Translations under genes and position numbers: made by a program
Assembly: GCA_964036045.1 (NCBI GenBank)
Contig: OZ038388.1
Location: 30,525,759 to 30,589,758, forward strand
Direction of reading: 5' to 3'
Source of the DNA: Eutreptiella sp. 'Long Island Sound 2002'
Taxonomy: Eukaryota; Euglenozoa; Euglenophyceae; Eutreptiales; Eutreptiaceae
DNA length: 64,000 bases
The notes under the pieces: generated by a model
Seen by the model: the letters and a program-made list of their open reading frames with translations, nothing else
Told to the model about the DNA's origin: nothing
The model's database searches: none
Part shown: one piece after another, positions 9,801-20,217 of the stretch
Position numbering within the stretch: the first letter of the stretch is position 1
Layout of the letters: each line of letters opens with the position of its first letter

Positions 9801-11300
9801 TGTACACCCATACAAAGATCCCCAAGTGGTCTCGAAGGACATCGTTCACGACGCGTTGGAACGTCGATGGCGCATTACAGAGGCCAAAGGGCATAACAAC
9901 CCACTCGAAGGCGCCAAATTGTGTGTTGAAGGCGGTTTTCTCGATATCTTCGTCTTGAATTCGGATCTGGTGGAACCCACTAACAAGGTCAATCTTTGAG
10001 AATACGGTGGAACCCCCAGGTGTACTCAAGATGGATTGGATCGATGGCAAGGGATATCGATCTCGTACAGTTCGTGTATTCAACGCTGGGTAGTCGACTC
10101 ACATACGCGATTTACCATTCGCTTTCTTCACCAGTAGGCAACCCGCTCCGTATGGACTCGAGGATGGTCTGATGCGACCAGATCGATGCAACTTGTCCAA
10201 TTGTCGTCGAAGTTCATCTAGTTGGCTCGGATCCATTTTGTAAGGGTGTACCCACGGTGGATTGTCTTCCGAATCGAGGCGTATTCGATGATCTCTTCCA
10301 GGTCAGTGCGGAGGTAGGTCTCCATACTCCGCTTTCTCCCGGTCGTAGAGGTCCGCCCACTTGTGTAATCAATTCGGTAGTTTGCGTCGAACAGGGTCAA
10401 GCCCGTCATCATTGCCATCACTGGCTTGCATCTTATACATTTCATCGACCGGCACTGCTGGTCGAGGCATGCAACACAGAAATACTTGATCTCCCGTGAG
10501 ATCAGATCGACGGATCTCTCTTTTGAGTTTCGGCAACGAAATGTACTCAATCTCCATATCGCTGCACTCCTCATCGGTGATACCATCGTCCGTTTCGGAC
10601 TCATCGTACATGTCAGTACCGCGCTGAACGTGTGTCGACGAGTGTAGGTCAGGGTGTTCGTTGGCATGTGGGGTAGGATTCCCAACCGGACTCGCTTTCG
10701 AGGAACTGGATGAAAGTATCGAAAGAAGGTCCAGCTTCGAAGCTGCTTGAAACTGTAGCTGGGTGGAATGTCTTGATTCGCCAAAAGACAACCGGTACGA
10801 AATCGAACCATGTTGGATGTCGGCGTATCGCTCCTTCCAGTCGACAGTTGGATTGTAGCTTCAAAGCCATGGTAGTCCAAGCACTACATCCGGCAAAATC
10901 TCCAAGACCTTGAAGTGATGACGAAATACAAGCTCTCCAACTCGAACATAAGCTCGCGTGTAGTACCGTACTTCGACTTGGACACCTCCGGCTGTCAAGA
11001 CATGTCCAGGGTTTCTCAGTTTATAGAGGGGAAGTCGCGCCCTCTTTGCTGTTTGCATCGACATAAAGTCACTGGTCGCTCCACAGTCGACCAACAGTTC
11101 CGCGCTGGAGTCAAAGGAGTCTTCACGACATGCGCAAATGCGCCCTCAAACCGTAAACAGAGACGCATGCTCAGGTTCGGTTCCTTCGACAGTGACACTT
11201 CCAAGCGTCGAATTCTTTTCGGGTTTATTGGTGCTGGTGGTGGTGTTCAGCTCTCCTCGAGGACGTCCGCCACCAGGTCTTCGGAATTGTTTTCTAGGCC
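6883..11300 (-). pseudogene. pol: Gyp-A pol: protease, RT, RNase H, integrase (broken)
   Basis: One frame, read from about 11300 to a TAA at 6883. In order: aspartic protease with VDCGATSDF (DCG rather than the usual DSG or DTG) ending VVLGLPWL; RT with FSKIDLVSGFHQI, MPFGLCNAPSTFQ and VYIDDILVFS; RNase H with LYTDTSKDCVGA; integrase with a zinc-binding H..H/CDVCQ module, catalytic SIDWVSG, VSDRDKLF and NGLAERSNQ; then a divergent chromodomain-like end (FLYRCDWDDDTWSWE). It makes cDNA from element RNA and inserts it. Five in-frame stops interrupt it, all TGA: near 11145, 10861, near 10100, 9103 and near 7855. Several fit CGA (Arg) changed to TGA. The frame differs from the C-terminal part of gag. 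Confidence 0.93.
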
Positions 11301-12888
11301 GTTATAGGCCTTTCTCTGCTCTTGGAGCGGGATCGAAACTGTCCCTTGCTGTCTCGACTTTGATCTCGTTTCGGTGTGTTCGACCGTGATTCCCGATGTT
11401 CCCGTCCTCGGGATGGCGGTCGATCTTTTGGACAGTCACGGGCCAAGTGTCCTTGTTCACCACAATTGTAGCAACGTCTGCTTTCTCGACCATCTTGGCG
11501 TCCGCCATGTTGACGTCCGAACCGTTCACCAATGTAGGCATGTAACTCTTCTCGGAGCTTGGCAATTGCATCGAGATTCATCGGCTCTGCCACGGTCGAA
11601 GCCGTGGGCGCCGCAGCTGGGGTCGGCATCGGGGTGACGTGTGGCGCTGGCATAGGGTTGGATGGAAACGTGGAAGTCGAAGTAGGTGGGACCATCATAG
11701 GCAGGGGTCTCGACACTGCAGGACCCAGGGTGTGATCTGATGTCGTTCTCGATGCGTTCTGTACCTCTTCCAGTTGATACCCAGCCGCAATGTAGGCTTC
11801 CGCGATGGTCTCTACCAAGGTATCGAATCCAAATGGATTATTAGAACGCCATCTCGAACGGACTTCAACGATGTACTGCCGACGCACAGCGTCATTCGAC
11901 AAACCTTCAACAAATCGAGAGCTGACGAGAAAACCCATCTGGAGTTCACTGGTGTTTACCTTCGACTTGATAACGCATGTACGAAATTCTCGAACGTAAT
12001 CTGCATGTCGGGGGAACTCGCTCTCTTTCAAGCTCAACATTCTCGACAAATACACTGGCTCATGGGATATGCAGTCGAACGCTGGCCTAACACACGCATG
12101 AGCTCGAACCAATCATCTTGTACAACCCTCGTCAGGCTATGATAGTACTCAGCGGCATCACCATCGAGGAGGAATGACATCATTGCTGCCTGATCGACGG
12201 GTGAGGTGATGTCCGACAAAGTGAAGGCTCGTAGTAAGTCTTCTTTCCATGTTCGAAATTCTCCACATCCAGGTTTACCTGTGAACCTCTTGACCAGTTT
12301 GTTCAGGCGCTCGACGCGGCGTCCCAAAATCTCCTGCAAAGGAGCACATTGAACTACGGACTGGGGTAGTGGTTCGAAGGTAGGCCGCTGTGGGAGTGGT
12401 TGTTGTGGAGGGTGAGGTTGGTTCGAATTCGAAGAAGACAGTGGCTGTGGTTGCGGAAACTGGATGTTGTTCGGAGGTGGTGGACTCGAAGTTCTTACAA
12501 ATTCGTTGAGAAGAGCGTAACATTGCGACAATTCATGTTCTACGCGTCGAAGTTCATTTGCGGCAGCTTGAGTTGCATTTTCCGTCGAGGACTGCAAGGT
12601 ATCGATGCGCTGGCCAGTTGCTGCTGTAGCACTTGCTGCTGTTGCCTGCAATACATCGATGCGTTGTTCCAATTCGATAACTTTGGCTTGAGTATCTGCA
12701 AGCTTCTGCGAACAGCTGTGAAGATCACGAGAGAGACATGGAAACCACTCGCTTTCTCGACTAGCGATGCGCTCTGCGATGAACTTCTCTAACGAGGTCG
12801 AAAATTCGTGATGCAAGGGTGAATCACTTCGAAACAAACTGTCTCTGATGAAATGCAGCATTGCTGCGTCGTCGAAGGGCCGCTCCAT
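11294..12888 (-). pseudogene. gag: Gyp-A gag with coiled coil and CCHC zinc knuckle, frameshifted
   Basis: Starts with an ATG at 12888 (MERPFDD). Residues about 60-130 form a coiled coil (QKLADTQAKVIELEQRI), followed by a proline/glutamine linker and a capsid-like region (KRFTGKPGCGEFRTWKEDLL, then AEYYHSL and DDWFELM). One base appears to be lost near 12070, and the frame moves to the ORF that contains FDCISHEPVYLSRML and, near the end, CYNCGEQGHLARDC, a classic C-x2-C-x4-H-x4-C RNA-binding knuckle, then an arginine/serine-rich tail and a TAG at 11294. Gag packages the element RNA. Pol begins in a frame shifted by +1 relative to this tail. Confidence 0.88.
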
Positions 12889-12961
12889 TGTAGATCGAAG
12901 TCCAAATCAAGTTGACGGCGTTGCGGCGTCGAAGATTGATCTCGAAGATTGATCCTCCCCG

Positions 12962-12979
12962 CCACCTAGCTGGCTACCA
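12962..12979 (-). promoter_or_regulatory. Gyp-A primer-binding site
   Basis: On the minus strand, two bases after the LTR end CCACAACA, the sequence TGGTAGCCAGCTAGGT begins. TGG at this position pairs with the CCA 3' end of a tRNA primer. The particular tRNA cannot be told by eye. Confidence 0.7.
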
Positions 12980-12981
12980 CT

Positions 12982-13268
12982 TGTTGTGGTTTGTTTCTTG
13001 GGAACTCGACTGCACTCTTGTGCCTCTTTGTTTCTCAAAATCCGAAATCCAAAATCCCAATCGACAAACCTCGCAGGATCTTTAGACGGGGCACCAATAA
13101 TAACACAATCTCGAAGACATAAACCCTGTTCAAAGATCGAAGTATCTTACAGCGCTCATTCACAGTTGGCATTCGATGCTTCTTTAGTATTCACAGACTG
13201 TCAGCGCCATTGCGACTGCGACTTGCGATTTGCGCGCTGCTGCGCTGCTGCTGTTCGAAGCCATAACA
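12982..13268 (-). repeat. Gyp-A right (5') LTR, 287 bp, intact
   Basis: TGTTGTGG...CCATAACA on the plus strand. It is the uninterrupted copy and shows the TSD sequence of the nested insertion only once. Two differences in 287 bases from the left LTR indicate recent insertion. Confidence 0.95.
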
Positions 13269-15420
13269 CTTCCCCCTCCGTCCACCCCGCGACCGTCCCG
13301 GGTCTCCTCCGCACCGGCGGTGGCGCATACTGCCGCGGCGGCGGGGACTCCGAGTCCCAGTCCGTCGGCGTCAGCTCTGGACTGGGGCTGGCCGGCCGCG
13401 CTGCCCCTTCCGCCACCCCTGCCCCTCGCTCCTCCCCCCTGCGCCGCTTCCCCCTTTCCTGCCCTGCCTCCTCGTCCTCCTCCCTGGCCCTTTTCCCTGA
13501 CGGCGACCGCCCCTCCACATCCGTGGAGGGGGTGTCCCCTTCAGGATCCGGGAGGACCCAGTGAGCCCCCCGGGCCACCGCCTCCTCCTCCTCCCGCACC
13601 CTGCGCTCCCGCGCCGCCACCGCCCTGTCCATGTCCGCCAGCCTTGCCGCCTCCTCCCTGATCCGCCTCCATGCCCTCTCCTGCATCTCTCCCTCCTACT
13701 CTGGTGGGATAGCCGGCCGTCAGAACGGCACCAGCGGGGTATCCTCCCGCCCCCTACCCTCCTCTTGTCGTCCTCCCTCCCGTTCCGCCCTCTCAACCAC
13801 CTCCAGCCTCCTCTGAAGGCCCGCCCACGCCCTCTGCAGCTCCTCCACTGCCTTTGCTTCCCCTCCCTGCGGCCTGTCGGTCCCGTGCGTCCTCCCCTCC
13901 TCCGTCCCGCCCACCTCACCCTTGACTCTGGCCTCCCTCTCCCGCAGGCTCCTCTCTGCCTCCCCGAACCTCTCCCACGCCCTCCTGTGCTCCTCTCCCT
14001 TCCCTTCCTGCGCTCCCCACGCCGTCCCACCGGCCTGCTGGTGCTGCTGCCTGTGCGCCTGTGGCTGCATGCCCGGGTACGCCGGCAGGGGCGGGTACAT
14101 CATCCCCATCGCCGGGTATGGCGGCGGCGGGAATGGTGGGACGATTGGTGGGACGGCTGGCGGGACTACAACTCCCCACCATCCCAATCCCGTCCCTTGG
14201 AACACCGGCGAGCCCATGTACCCAAGGCCACCCCCCTTCCCCTGCCCCTTGCCTTGTCGCCCCATCGCCCCGCGTCCCTTGCCGCCTACTCCGTGGAGTC
14301 CCGCCCTCCCCTGTCCCTTCCCCTGTAGCCCTTGTTGCCCCGCCCCTTTCCCCTGCTTGCCCCTGCCGGCCTCTACCTGTTCCGCACCACTGCCCTGCAC
14401 CGCTGCGCTGCTCTGCTCCGCCTGCCCCCCCCTCATCCCCGTCCTCCCCGGCTCCATCTCCAACTGGTAGATGGTGTCCGGCCCTTGCTCTGGGGGCTGG
14501 CGGCGACGGCGCTGGTGCTCCACGTGCGCCAGCGCCTTGTACCGCGCCGCCTGTTGGCGGCGTGCCTCCCTCTCCTCCTCCGCCCTTACCGCCCCACTGA
14601 CCCCTGGGGGCGACCTCGGCGGTGGCTGCCTGAACGAGCGTTGGGGCTGCGGCCACTGTCGCCCCCGTCCACTCCCTTTTCCCCCCCTTCCTGCCAGGTG
14701 TCCCTTCGCGTGTACAGCCCCCAACGTCGCTGCCTGCTCTTTCCCTCCCTTGCCCGTCCGCCGTCTCCCTCCGGTGCTCACGCTGCTGTCTCCGCTCCCT
14801 GCCGCTCCCGCCTGTAGCTGCCCCCGTCCGCCCTTGCCTTCCTCCTGCCTCCGCACCTCCGGGAGGATGGACTTCATGGCAGCCGCCGGCACATTGGGCG
14901 CCGACGGCTGTCCTGGGCCTCCCTCCACGGTCATCCTCCCCGCCCCCTCCCCCTCATCCTCCGACACCTCGAGGATGTCGGCGATTACCGACTCCCTCTG
15001 ACTCCTCCACTCCCTCCTCCTCATATCCTTGCCCGCTCTCACATCCACGACGTTGAAGGGGTCCGCCCCTGGCCCTTCCGCCGCCCTTTGCCCCTGCCCC
15101 TCCCCTTGCCCTTCAGCCCCTGCCGCAACCCCCTCTGCCCCGCCATTCCCCGCCTCCGCCTGTCCTCCCTTTTCCCTCCCCTCTCCCTTCCCCACCACGG
15201 CTCCTTCCCCCCTCTGTCGCCCTGCAGCGACCGGCCCTTCCTCCCTGACCGTCTCCGGGCTCTCCGGAGACGAGGGCGACGACACGTCCGCAGACGTCGC
15301 CGAGGACGCCGGCGAGGGGGGCCGCGGGGCTGCGCCCGCCTGCATGCGGGCCACTTCTGCCCGCACAGTCAGTGGCTGGCTGGGCTGTGGGTCAGGCTTG
15401 TGTGACATTGCTCTGCACAT
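13269..15420 (-). pseudogene. NLR-M coiled-coil, GKGQG-rich ORF (gag/ORF1-like)
   Basis: Begins with an ATG at 15420 (MCRAMSHKPDP). The order is: A/P/S/E-rich N-terminus, an acidic patch (ILEVSEDEGEGAG), R/Q-rich segments, a lysine-glycine-glutamine stretch (GRQGKGQGKGGG), a proline-tyrosine-methionine segment (FPPPPYPAMGMMYPP), then coiled coil (AWERFGEAERSLREREARVK). A TGA at 13720 and a TAG soon after interrupt the same frame, which continues as another coiled coil (MDRAVAARERRVREEEEAV) and a basic patch (GKRAREEDEEAGQERGKRRR) to GWTEGEV at 13269, where Gyp-A cut it from its end at 85-360. The architecture resembles the ORF at 54794-56560. A nucleic-acid-binding ORF1 role is inferred from composition and context. 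It could also be a host gene. Confidence 0.55.
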
Positions 15421-16087
15421 GGAATCACGCCTGAGCCCTGCGCCCTGTCGCCGTTTTCCCCCACCTCCCCCGCCTTTTACCCCTGCTGTTCGCTCGCCCT
15501 ACGTGTGGGGTGCTCTGTCATATTCTCCCCGCTGCCTCGGACGCTCCAGTCCGTGGCATCGGGTTCACCCCCGGACGATCCAGTCCTGGGGCTAGCGCCT
15601 TGCTTCATTCCTCCCCGGATGCTCCAATCCGGGGGGTCTTTTTGTCGTACTCTCTCTGCCGCAGTCTGCACTGCCGCCGTTCTCGTCCCCGCGTCGCTTT
15701 CCCCGCTTCTTGCTCTGCCCTACGACTCTGCGTGCCCAGTCCCGGACGCTCCAGTCCATGCGACGGGCGCTTCTGCTGTCCCTTTCCCTCCGGTCCCCTT
15801 CCTGACGTTTCCCTGCGCGGTGAAACCGTACACCCGTCCTGCCCTCATATCTGCCGGATTCTCTTTCGTCTGCGTGCCATCAGGCGGTCCCTCTGCTCGT
15901 CTCCCTCTCTGTCCTCCATTCCCGTCTCTCCCCCTGACCGCCTTGGCCGCCAATCTGGCCACCTCCGTACTTCCATCTCTGTGTTTTTTGGGTTGTACCT
16001 GATCAACGCCATCTCCACCTGCTTGGTGACTGGATCACGCATGTCGTCCGCCTGCGACTCCAACTGCGTCTCTCTGCACGCCATGCG
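15421..16087 (-). other. Non-coding spacer with four GGAC hairpins
   Basis: Lies between the stop of the NLR-M RT ORF (16088) and the ATG of the next ORF on the same strand. It is probably the 3' untranslated region of the RT element plus the leader of the following ORF. The only clear structure is the hairpin series at 15539-15757. Confidence 0.5.
15539..15757 (-). repeat. Four dispersed hairpins, consensus GGACTGGAGCGTCC
   Basis: On the minus strand, copies lie at 15744-15757, 15617-15630, 15573-15586 and 15539-15552. Each has a 4-bp GGAC/GTCC stem and a 6-base loop. The copy at 15617-15630 reads GGAT...ATCC, with both sides of the stem changed together, and its stem extends to 8 bp with flanking CCCC/GGGG. 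The copy at 15573-15586 also has flanking CCCC/GGGG. Spacings are 34, 44 and 127 bases. Confidence 0.7.
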
Positions 16088-16627
16088 TTACTGGAGATGT
16101 TCCACCATACGCCGCAACAGCCTGTGCGCCATGGCCTCCGGTGCCACTGTATGCTCCTGGAGTGCCCGCCACAGCGGTTTCACTATCACCATGTGCCATA
16201 GTCCCTTGCGGTGCCCTTCTTTCCCCAGCTCTCTCTCCACCGCGCTTCTGCCTCTCGCACCCTTCTTGAGCAACGGGACGTCCCGATCCCGAACCAGTGG
16301 TTCCTCGATCCCCTTATACTGTGCACACCGCGTGAAGTGCTCGTATTTTTCTTGCCCTTGGCCACAGTGGCATCTCATGTACTCCGCCGGGAGTTCCATA
16401 CCCTTATGTCTGTACCACCTCATGATTGTTTCACGCACCGGCACCTGCCCCGTGATCGCCTGCAGCCTTCTGGTTTGCAGCCTTTTGGGCAGCCATTCCG
16501 GCCTCAGCACATTGGGGTAGTGGACCCGCTGTCCCACCTTGCCCTCCAAGTACTCGTTCAGCTCTACCACCTCTGGCCCCCCTCGTACTTGGGCTAGCAT
16601 GTGCACTGGCTGTGGATACACCCTTAG
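16088..16627 (-). pseudogene. C-terminal end of NLR-M reverse-transcriptase ORF, with zinc finger
   Basis: About 179 codons ending in a TAA at 16088. It contains RCHCGQGQEKYEHFTRC, the cysteine-histidine element often found at the C-terminus of non-LTR RT polyproteins after RNase H, and a helix-rich end (KPLWRALQEHTV). The upstream part of the ORF is at 48643-51316. Taking out Gyp-B1 and one TTAG joins RGKQEL to RVYPQPVHML in frame. It is therefore a displaced exon-like piece of one polyprotein, not a separate gene. Confidence 0.8.
16624..16627. repeat. Gyp-B1 target-site duplication, left copy (TTAG)
   Basis: TTAG stands before TGAAGCGG at 16628 and again at 48639-48642 after the ACGCGTCA end. 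Removing one copy restores the NLR-M frame, which confirms the element's outer limits 32 kb apart. Confidence 0.88.
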
Positions 16628-19600
16628 TGAAGCGGTACCCAGAACCCCATGGCTAGGTTACGGCATACAACCGGTCTCCGGTCCACTAACCCCATGTACG
16701 GAAGGGAAGACCGGTCTCCAGTCCACTAACCCCATGTACGGAAGGCGCCCGTTGACGCCCGGTGCGAGCCCGGCGGGAGCGTGTTCCGTGCCGTAAAGCC
16801 CCGCATCGGCAACTGATGCACCGCCAGCGGAGATTCATATATCACAATATCAGGAATCAACAGGGTTTTATTCTCATATTGTTTCCGTCAATTTTTACGC
16901 TTCCGTTCTGATATTCACTGTTTTGACAGCTGGTGGTTAGCTCGCGACTTTAGCGTAACCGCCAGTTTAACTGTTATATACAGATATTTTAGCGCAAATC
17001 GTGACGAAGACTCTAAAGTCTTCAGGAATTGCATTCATGCATCCGCAATTTTCACATTCTGCACTGGCAACCTTAATCCGAATTTTTCAGGATGTCGAAA
17101 TCGGATTTTCGACTTCGACGTCCCCGCACTTGATTTGACCTCTTTCGAGTGGACCTATGTGCTTCCCTACGCACGAATCAACTTTCCTTTTGTCTTGCCC
17201 TCCATCTGTCTTAGAGATATGGGCAAAACAAAGTTGATTCGTGAGGCCACTTGTGAGGGTCATATCTCGTGCCGCTTGCGAGGAATGACGATAAGGAAAC
17301 GTGGGATGTATTCACAATACTCCCAACGTAATTTAGGAAGCTTTATTTGCCTTGCGTTTCCACACGTGCGCGCTAGCGTAATGGATCATGGTCAAGAGGG
17401 TGGAGGTTGCGTTATAACTCTTGGGCCATGATATTGCGTGCGTTAAGATAACTTTCGAGTGTAGCGCGCGAGTGTTGGTGTTGCATAGGAACTCTCCTTG
17501 AGTTCCTATGAGCGATTGACACAAAGTTATGCCCTTGGAGGGGCATGACATATCGTTGGGGGAGCTACCTTTCTTGGCAATATGTGGTATGTGCCATGTG
17601 TGGTGTTGCGTGCCCATTTGGCGGGTCCATCGCTCCAAGCCAAACCCGCCAATGGACCTCATATTGTGCAGGCCCCTTCTCCATACTCCCCACGATCAAT
17701 TGTAAGCCTAACCTTCGTGGAGGAAAGCTTGTGTAGCGATCCCAAGGCGATGCGTTGGGAGCAAGGTGTGTGTTTTGCAATTTTCCATATTTTCATGTGC
17801 CCACTTGGGAAGTAGCGCTCGTAACCTTTCCAAGCGCCCCAAGTGGAGCACATATGTGGAATCGAAGGTCATTGGTGTCAAGTCATTGTGTTTAGAAGGA
17901 TTGGTTGATTACTCAATCCAAGCCGAAGTTATTATAATATAATTGTGCGCCTTTCAAGGCACTTTTGGGTGTTGTTTCGCCAATTTTCCCGTTTTTGGCC
18001 CGTCATGATGTCAAGTGGCGACCGTGTATCTCAACGTTGCGCTCCATTGACATCATGACCTAAGTATGTTATGAGGGTACATACTTCGGTGCCCAACATA
18101 TCTCCGACCCGGCGAATAACTCCTCTTGGGCTGGGCATACCGTGGCCGCCATGTTGGCGATTTGGGACTATCCCAAATCATGGGCTCACTTGGCGACCCT
18201 GCCATTCCCAAAACCGGAGGAGTTGGGCGACGCCCAAAAGATATGTTGGACGCATATGACTTGATACCAATCCTATGGCACACTCCGGTCCAAGTCGGGC
18301 ATGTGCCTCATTTGCCCCAACCATGAGTGTGCGCGTTTTTGGCCATTTTGAGCAATTTTCCACTTTTGCTGCCCGCCGTGCACTATGTTCAGCCTACCCG
18401 TGCACGCCGGACGCATGGACCAATGGACCATATGTGACATGGGTGTTATGTATATTGGTCCCCATGGTTCACACACCACATGGGCGAAGCGGAGCAACCT
18501 TCGTTAAGGTGCTAGCCCAAAGTGAGTGTGGGCAATTTTGCCATTTTGGCATTTGTGGACCCAATTGGGATTGTCACCACGCCGAGTGGCATGGAGATCT
18601 TTGAGAGCCAAGGGCATGGGAGTCTGCGTTGGACTCCCGATGGATCGCGTATGGAATGGCGGATCTGATCTCCAAGCCGGCGTGGAGATATACTATTGGG
18701 AACACCCAAAATTTCGGCTCATTTCAGGCAGCCAAAATGACCCCCTTTTGGGACCCCAATTTCAACCCCCCGTGTGGTCAATTGGCGGCCCAATATCTCC
18801 AAGCCCACAAGGGGCCCGGACCCAAATTCAAGTTGTACACTCAGATACAAGTCCTAGGTCCTGCCTCCTAACATGTGCGCCATTGGCCTTGCCCTGGCCG
18901 GGCGAGCCACGTGTGGGAATGACGCCAATTTTGGTGATTTTGGCATCATGACCCCCCTTGACGAATCCGTGTTGCCCTGATGCCGGGACCTCAGAGGGAA
19001 CCAGGTTGGGTGAGGGCTCCAGGGAGTTCATACTCTAAGGGCATAGGGTCAGTTGCCTCGTCTCTACCTCTGGCGGGTCCGGACGAGAGGTCAATTTTGG
19101 AGATTTATGAGCTAATGTCAGTTTGGGCTGAAACAGCCCATTTTCAGCTACCAACTCCTAGGGGATAATGGCGGAGCCATATCTCTGGCCCAGAGGAGAG
19201 TTGGAACCTGCCATTGAGGGAGCATGGGGAGCCACTCACGGTTGGCCTTGGGGTTCCTTGGTTCCCAGGAACCCGCCTGTGGCTGGGCAGGACACCCCTC
19301 CTATTGGCAGGGTTTCAGGGTCCGGACTGAGCAGGGCATGGGTTGTATTTGAGCCCCCGCCCCCACCAGCCACTGAGAGGGTCGGACCTGGGATTGGGAC
19401 ACGAGTTGGGACTGAGTGTCTATTGTCCTGTGATGGTTTTACCCCAGTCAAGTCTGAAGCCCATGTGTACATATCCTGATGTGTTGCTGTACATACTTTC
19501 GTTCCCTTGTTGCAGAGTGGCAAGGATCCTGAAACGCTTTGTCACATGACATGAGCGCATTGATGCCCCTGTGAGCGTAGTGCTTTGCCTGCCTGCTCAC

Positions 19601-19654
19601 TTGCGCGTGTCCACCGCAGCGTCCCGTGGCCAGGCCCCCCACGGGAACGCGTCA
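16628..19654 (+). repeat. Gyp-B1 5' LTR (3027 bp)
   Basis: Starts TGAAGCGGTACCC and ends GAACGCGTCA. Near-identical sequence recurs at 28554-30791 plus 47861-48638 and, inverted, at 30792-33816 and 44837-47860. It contains no protein gene: the ORFs inside are short and not conserved in reading frame between copies. Near the start a 40-bp unit is tandemly repeated. An AT-rich patch (TTATTATAATATAATTG, about 17929) is the best candidate for a core promoter, but that is a guess. LTRs of 3 kb are long for gypsy elements. Confidence 0.92.
16671..16745 (+). repeat. 40-bp tandem repeat inside Gyp-B LTR
   Basis: The unit begins CCGGTCTCC(G/A)GTCCACTAAC and occurs at 16671-16710 and 16711-16745 (second copy partial). 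The same pair is present in all four LTR copies (for example 28601-28675, and inverted near 33700-33775 and 47740-47820). Confidence 0.8.
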
Positions 19655-20217
19655 AAAGCGTTTCACCGCCGCGGGGTTACCCATCCCCCGCGTGCCACTC
19701 GGGGCCACCAACCCCGAGCAGCGCGGCGCAGCAGCTCGCAGCTCGCAGCTCGCAGCGCAGCGCAGCAGCTCGCAGCGCAGCGCAGCGGCTCGCAGCGCCG
19801 CCCATTGACAGCGCCGAGTTCGTCAGGGAGCCCGCAGCGCCGTCCAGAGCATCGCCCTGACCGCGCAGCGACCGTGAAAGAGGTGCACAGACCAGGACTC
19901 CTGAATCAGCGAGTCCCATCGGCCGACCAGCAAGGCCGCGTCAACCACCTCCACAACCACCGGCTGACCAGCACCAGCCGCACTCCCAATCCAGTGCTGC
20001 AGCACCCGCCTCAACAACCACCACCAGTTCGTTGAGTGGAACGAGTGCACACCAAGGACCTCAAGACCAAGTACGCCCCCCGCTGCCATGGTAAACTGGC
20101 AAGAAGCGGGCAGGACGTGGCCGCGGCCCCACCCCCATGCGGCACACCTGCTGCCAGCTGCGTGGGTTGGTTTGGGACCAACACTACCGCCACAGCCACC
20201 CCCAGTGCAAAGGCGGC
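19655..20217 (+). other. Gyp-B1 leader with GCAG-type microsatellite
   Basis: Lies between the 5' LTR and the conserved gag start. It begins AAAGCGTTTCACCGCCGCGG and has no TGG at the LTR boundary, so a conventional tRNA 3'-end primer site is not visible. A degenerate GCAGCTC/GCAGC repeat fills about 19725-19800. No gene is seen. An ATG at 20137 is in frame with gag but is not shared with Gyp-B2. Confidence 0.6.

Larger units (their letters stand above)
361..13268 (-). mobile_element. Gyp-A: Ty3/gypsy LTR retrotransposon, defective, with nested insertion
   Basis: Complete LTR element in reverse orientation. From its 5' end (right) it has a 287-bp LTR, a primer site starting TGGTAGCC, gag with coiled coil and CCHC knuckle, pol in the order protease-RT-RNase H-integrase (the gypsy order), an extra ORF of about 950 codons, a G-rich polypurine tract and a second 287-bp LTR. 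The left LTR is split by a 2748-bp insertion. The element is unusually rich in TCGA. The LTRs differ at only two positions although gag, pol and the extra ORF are broken, so it was probably mobilised in trans. It sits inside the minus-strand NLR-M ORF with a CTTC duplication. Confidence 0.92.

Noticed and set aside
13371-15595. Several plus-strand proline/leucine ORFs opposite the NLR-M coiled-coil ORF
   Set aside because: Antisense shadows of the GC-rich minus-strand frame; no conserved domain.
16628-19654. Short ORFs in the 3-kb LTR as genes
   Set aside because: Frames are not maintained between the four LTR copies, and homologous ORFs start and stop differently.
19725-19800. Structured RNA or tRNA gene in the GC-rich leader
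   Set aside because: It is a simple GCAGC/GCAGCTC microsatellite without a cloverleaf or other fold.
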